From contig CAZSEZ010000182.1 of the NCBI GenBank assembly GCA_964606015.1, positions 1-8,056 of the forward strand: 8,056 bases of DNA, in the 5' to 3' direction. Positions 6,919 to 8,056 of the stretch are shown piece after piece (position 1 is the stretch's first letter; each line of letters starts with the position of its first letter). The DNA comes from Hyella sp964606015 (GTDB lineage Bacteria > Cyanobacteriota > Cyanobacteriia > Cyanobacteriales > Xenococcaceae). Made by a program: the position numbers and the translations under genes. Under the pieces are notes generated by a model. That model made no database searches and was not told the DNA's origin. It saw only the letters and a program-made list of their open reading frames with translations.

Positions 6919-7170
6919 TTAGTATCTTTCGACGCTACCAGAAAAAACAGGTTCTACACGAATTGCTTCTACCTGAGAGGGGCGCAGCACCATGTACTCT
7001 CCTTGAATATTCTTAATTGGAACACTAATAAAATCCTGAGAGTCAGATTTTGGCATTAGCTCGCTGCTATACCACTTCTGGAAGTTTTGTACAGTAGAGA
7101 AGCGAACTTCTTCTCTATGACCGCCACAGAGCATGATGTGAACTGCATATTCGTCTGGTTTTCTAGGCAT
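6919..7170 (-). CDS. Small conserved-looking protein of unknown function (83 residues)
   Basis: I recognise the general look of a small cyanobacterial hypothetical protein but can give no function. The sequence starts MPRKPDEYAVHIMLCGGHRE, and continues with a short beta-rich first half, an aromatic stretch FQKWYSSEL (30-38) and a second strand-rich half (DFISVPIKNIQGEYMVLRP, 46-64) ending in acidic and aromatic residues. There is no signal peptide, TM segment or Cys cluster. The composition suggests a compact cytoplasmic alpha/beta or all-beta domain. The start ATG (7168-7170) has no strong Shine-Dalgarno sequence. A strong terminator follows at 6851-6879, and the DUF2973-like gene lies 125 bp upstream on the same strand. 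A clean frame with its own terminator argues for a real gene. Confidence 0.75.
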   Translation of the reverse strand: MPRKPDEYAVHIMLCGGHREEVRFSTVQNFQKWYSSELMPKSDSQDFISVPIKNIQGEYMVLRPSQVEAIRVEPVFSGSVERY

Positions 7171-7234
7171 GAGATTACTAGGAGCTAAACAGCTAATTGA
7201 GACAATTTGCTCTTAGAATTCCCATATTCGTGCA

Positions 7235-7262
7235 ATAAAACATCAGTTAGACTTGACTGACC
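7235..7262 (-). terminator. Possible weak terminator behind the DUF2973-like gene
   Basis: On the minus strand TCAGT and ACTGA (plus-strand 7256-7260 and 7243-7247) can pair around an 8-base loop, followed by TGTTTTATT. The stem has only five or six pairs, so termination would be partial at best. It sits about 35 bp beyond the stop at 7296. Confidence 0.3.
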
Positions 7263-7295
7263 TCATCCTCAAACCTTTGCCTCTATCAAATAGAC

Positions 7296-7604
7296 TTACT
7301 CTTGCAGGTCTTTTTTGTTAGGGGAAGAGTCGTAAAGAGCATCTAACTTTTCGCGAGCATCTTCTACAGATAAAGAACGCATCACTAGTAGTGGCTCGTT
7401 AATTACTCTGCCGTTTTCATCTAGTAGTTCAGGATGGACCTTTCCTTGAGTTCGAGTCGGTGAGTTTTGTTTGGCTCTGGGAGGATTGTGGTTGGGATAG
7501 ACGCGAGAACTCTCAGTGCTGAGAGTAATCAAACTACGAACTAGATTAGAAATCGCAAAAGATGCAATTACGGTGAATGCCAGAATATAAACTAAATGCA
7601 ACAT
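7296..7604 (-). CDS. DUF2973-like single-TM cyanobacterial protein
   Basis: The protein has 102 residues and unknown function. It begins MLHLVYILAFTVIASFAISN, a hydrophobic segment over residues 1-25 that should anchor it in a membrane with almost no N-terminal extension. A polar, Pro-rich linker follows (33-55), then a conserved-looking block HPELLDENGRVINEPLLVMR (57-76) and a helical SVEDAREKLDALYD (79-92). This layout matches my memory of DUF2973, a family of cyanobacterial proteins. I place the start at the ATG at 7602-7604 and not at an upstream TTG (7626-7628), because GAGGAA (7614-7619) stands 9 bases before this ATG and the membrane segment begins right there. The DUF2605-like gene ends 55 bp upstream on the same strand, so the two are probably one operon. 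Confidence 0.8.
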   Translation of the reverse strand: MLHLVYILAFTVIASFAISNLVRSLITLSTESSRVYPNHNPPRAKQNSPTRTQGKVHPELLDENGRVINEPLLVMRSLSVEDAREKLDALYDSSPNKKDLQE

Positions 7605-7613
7605 GATTGTTTT

Positions 7614-7619
7614 TTCCTC
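7614..7619 (-). promoter_or_regulatory. Ribosome binding site deciding the DUF2973-like start
   Basis: GAGGAA on the minus strand lies 9 bases before the ATG at 7604. It overlaps the frame that the alternative TTG start at 7628 would use, which makes the shorter 102-residue protein the better choice. Confidence 0.7.
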
Positions 7620-7659
7620 ATTGATCAATTTATCTAAAATTGGTTTGATTCAAAATTTG

Positions 7660-8004
7660 TTAGTTTCGAGATGAGAATTGAGTACTTGTATTTTCTTTAT
7701 GCTGTCGCCATGTTCGAGCAATATCCCAGCACCGTGCAACCAAATTATGCCACGGTAATAGAATTTTAGAATCTATTCCTGCTTGCCCGTCTGTGGCTTG
7801 AAACAGAATTTTAGCGGTACTTACCTCTCTTTTTGCTTTTTCGATGGATTGTACTAGTTCTGCTTGTTCTCCCTCAGCTAAAAAAGGCATGTCTTGATCC
7901 TCTAGCAACTTTAGCGATCGCTCAAACCAATAAAGAAAATCATCTAATAAAGGTTCTAAGACTTGTTTCAATAATTCTTGTTCTGTAGGTTGCTTAGGAG
8001 ACAT
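7660..8004 (-). CDS. DUF2605-like cyanobacterial protein
   Basis: The protein has 114 residues and unknown function. It is mostly alpha-helical with no TM segment: helix-rich ELLKQVLEPLLDDFLYWFERS (10-30), then LLEDQDMPFLAEGEQAELV (33-51), a basic helix IEKAKREVSTAKILFQA (54-70), a turn TDGQAGID (71-78) and LLPWHNLVARCWDIARTWR (82-100). This pattern, with the VSTAKILFQATDGQAGID and PWH blocks, matches my memory of DUF2605, a cyanobacterial family usually found beside DUF2973, as here. The last 14 residues are polar and probably disordered. The start ATG (8002-8004) has no clear Shine-Dalgarno sequence. The 52 bases upstream to the window edge are AT-rich and may hold the operon promoter. A HIP1 octamer lies inside the gene at 7914. 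Confidence 0.82.
   Translation of the reverse strand: MSPKQPTEQELLKQVLEPLLDDFLYWFERSLKLLEDQDMPFLAEGEQAELVQSIEKAKREVSTAKILFQATDGQAGIDSKILLPWHNLVARCWDIARTWRQHKENTSTQFSSRN
7914..7921. repeat. HIP1 octamer GCGATCGC
   Basis: Exact copy inside the DUF2605-like gene. It shows that the right-hand cluster shares the HIP1 signature of the housekeeping genes and does not look recently imported. Confidence 0.9.
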
Positions 8005-8056
8005 GCTATACCGGAATCTTATGTTTAAATTTTTTTGTTATTACACTTAAGTATAT

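Noticed and set aside
7605..7628. Eight-codon N-terminal extension of the DUF2973-like protein from a TTG.
   Set aside because: A good GAGGAA site falls inside this extension 9 bases before the ATG at 7604, and the membrane segment begins at that ATG.
6253..8004. A new toxin-immunity or defence island on the right side.
   Set aside because: Only the SUKH gene fits such a role and it is interrupted. The neighbours look like ordinary lineage-specific cyanobacterial genes, and no toxin, nuclease or integrase is visible.

Overview
The window is a piece of a cyanobacterial chromosome. It holds four exact copies of the HIP1 octamer GCGATCGC (starting at 510, 4833, 5275 and 7914) plus several near-copies, far more than chance allows at this moderate GC content. 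It also carries small protein families that, as far as I know, are confined to cyanobacteria (a DUF2605-like and DUF2973-like pair, and a two-TM protein with an Arg-rich tail). The moderate GC and the style of the intergenic DNA would suit a unicellular, baeocystous or filamentous beta-cyanobacterium, but I cannot name a genus.

Left part (1-1504, + strand): the 3' part of a CobW/COG0523 (G3E) metallochaperone GTPase is followed after 15 bp by folE, a canonical zinc-dependent GTP cyclohydrolase I. A clear intrinsic terminator at 1470-1504 closes this unit. A run of about 390 bp (1505-1893) follows with no intact gene; its minus strand carries a possible decayed reading frame.

Middle (1895-5369): glgB (glycogen branching enzyme, minus strand, with its own terminator at 1895-1923) and dapB (4-hydroxy-tetrahydrodipicolinate reductase, plus strand) are divergent and share a 279-bp control region. 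dapB is followed, across about 100 bp with short tandem heptamers and an inverted repeat, by a 244-residue predicted membrane protein with a very basic C-terminal tail.

Right part (6253-8004, all minus strand): reading in transcription order from the right edge, a DUF2605-like protein, a DUF2973-like single-TM protein, an 83-residue conserved-looking small protein with a strong terminator behind it, and then a SUKH (SMI1/KNR4) immunity-type gene. The SUKH gene is interrupted by one in-frame TAA, and both halves of the protein can be read in the same frame on either side of the stop.

Most of the window is housekeeping metabolism: pterin/folate, glycogen, and lysine/diaminopimelate synthesis. 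The more unusual points are the interrupted SUKH gene, the CobW-FolE pairing, the cyanobacterial DUF2605/DUF2973 pair, and the possible decayed frame behind folE. I found no CRISPR array, tRNA, rRNA, insertion sequence or convincing new defence system.
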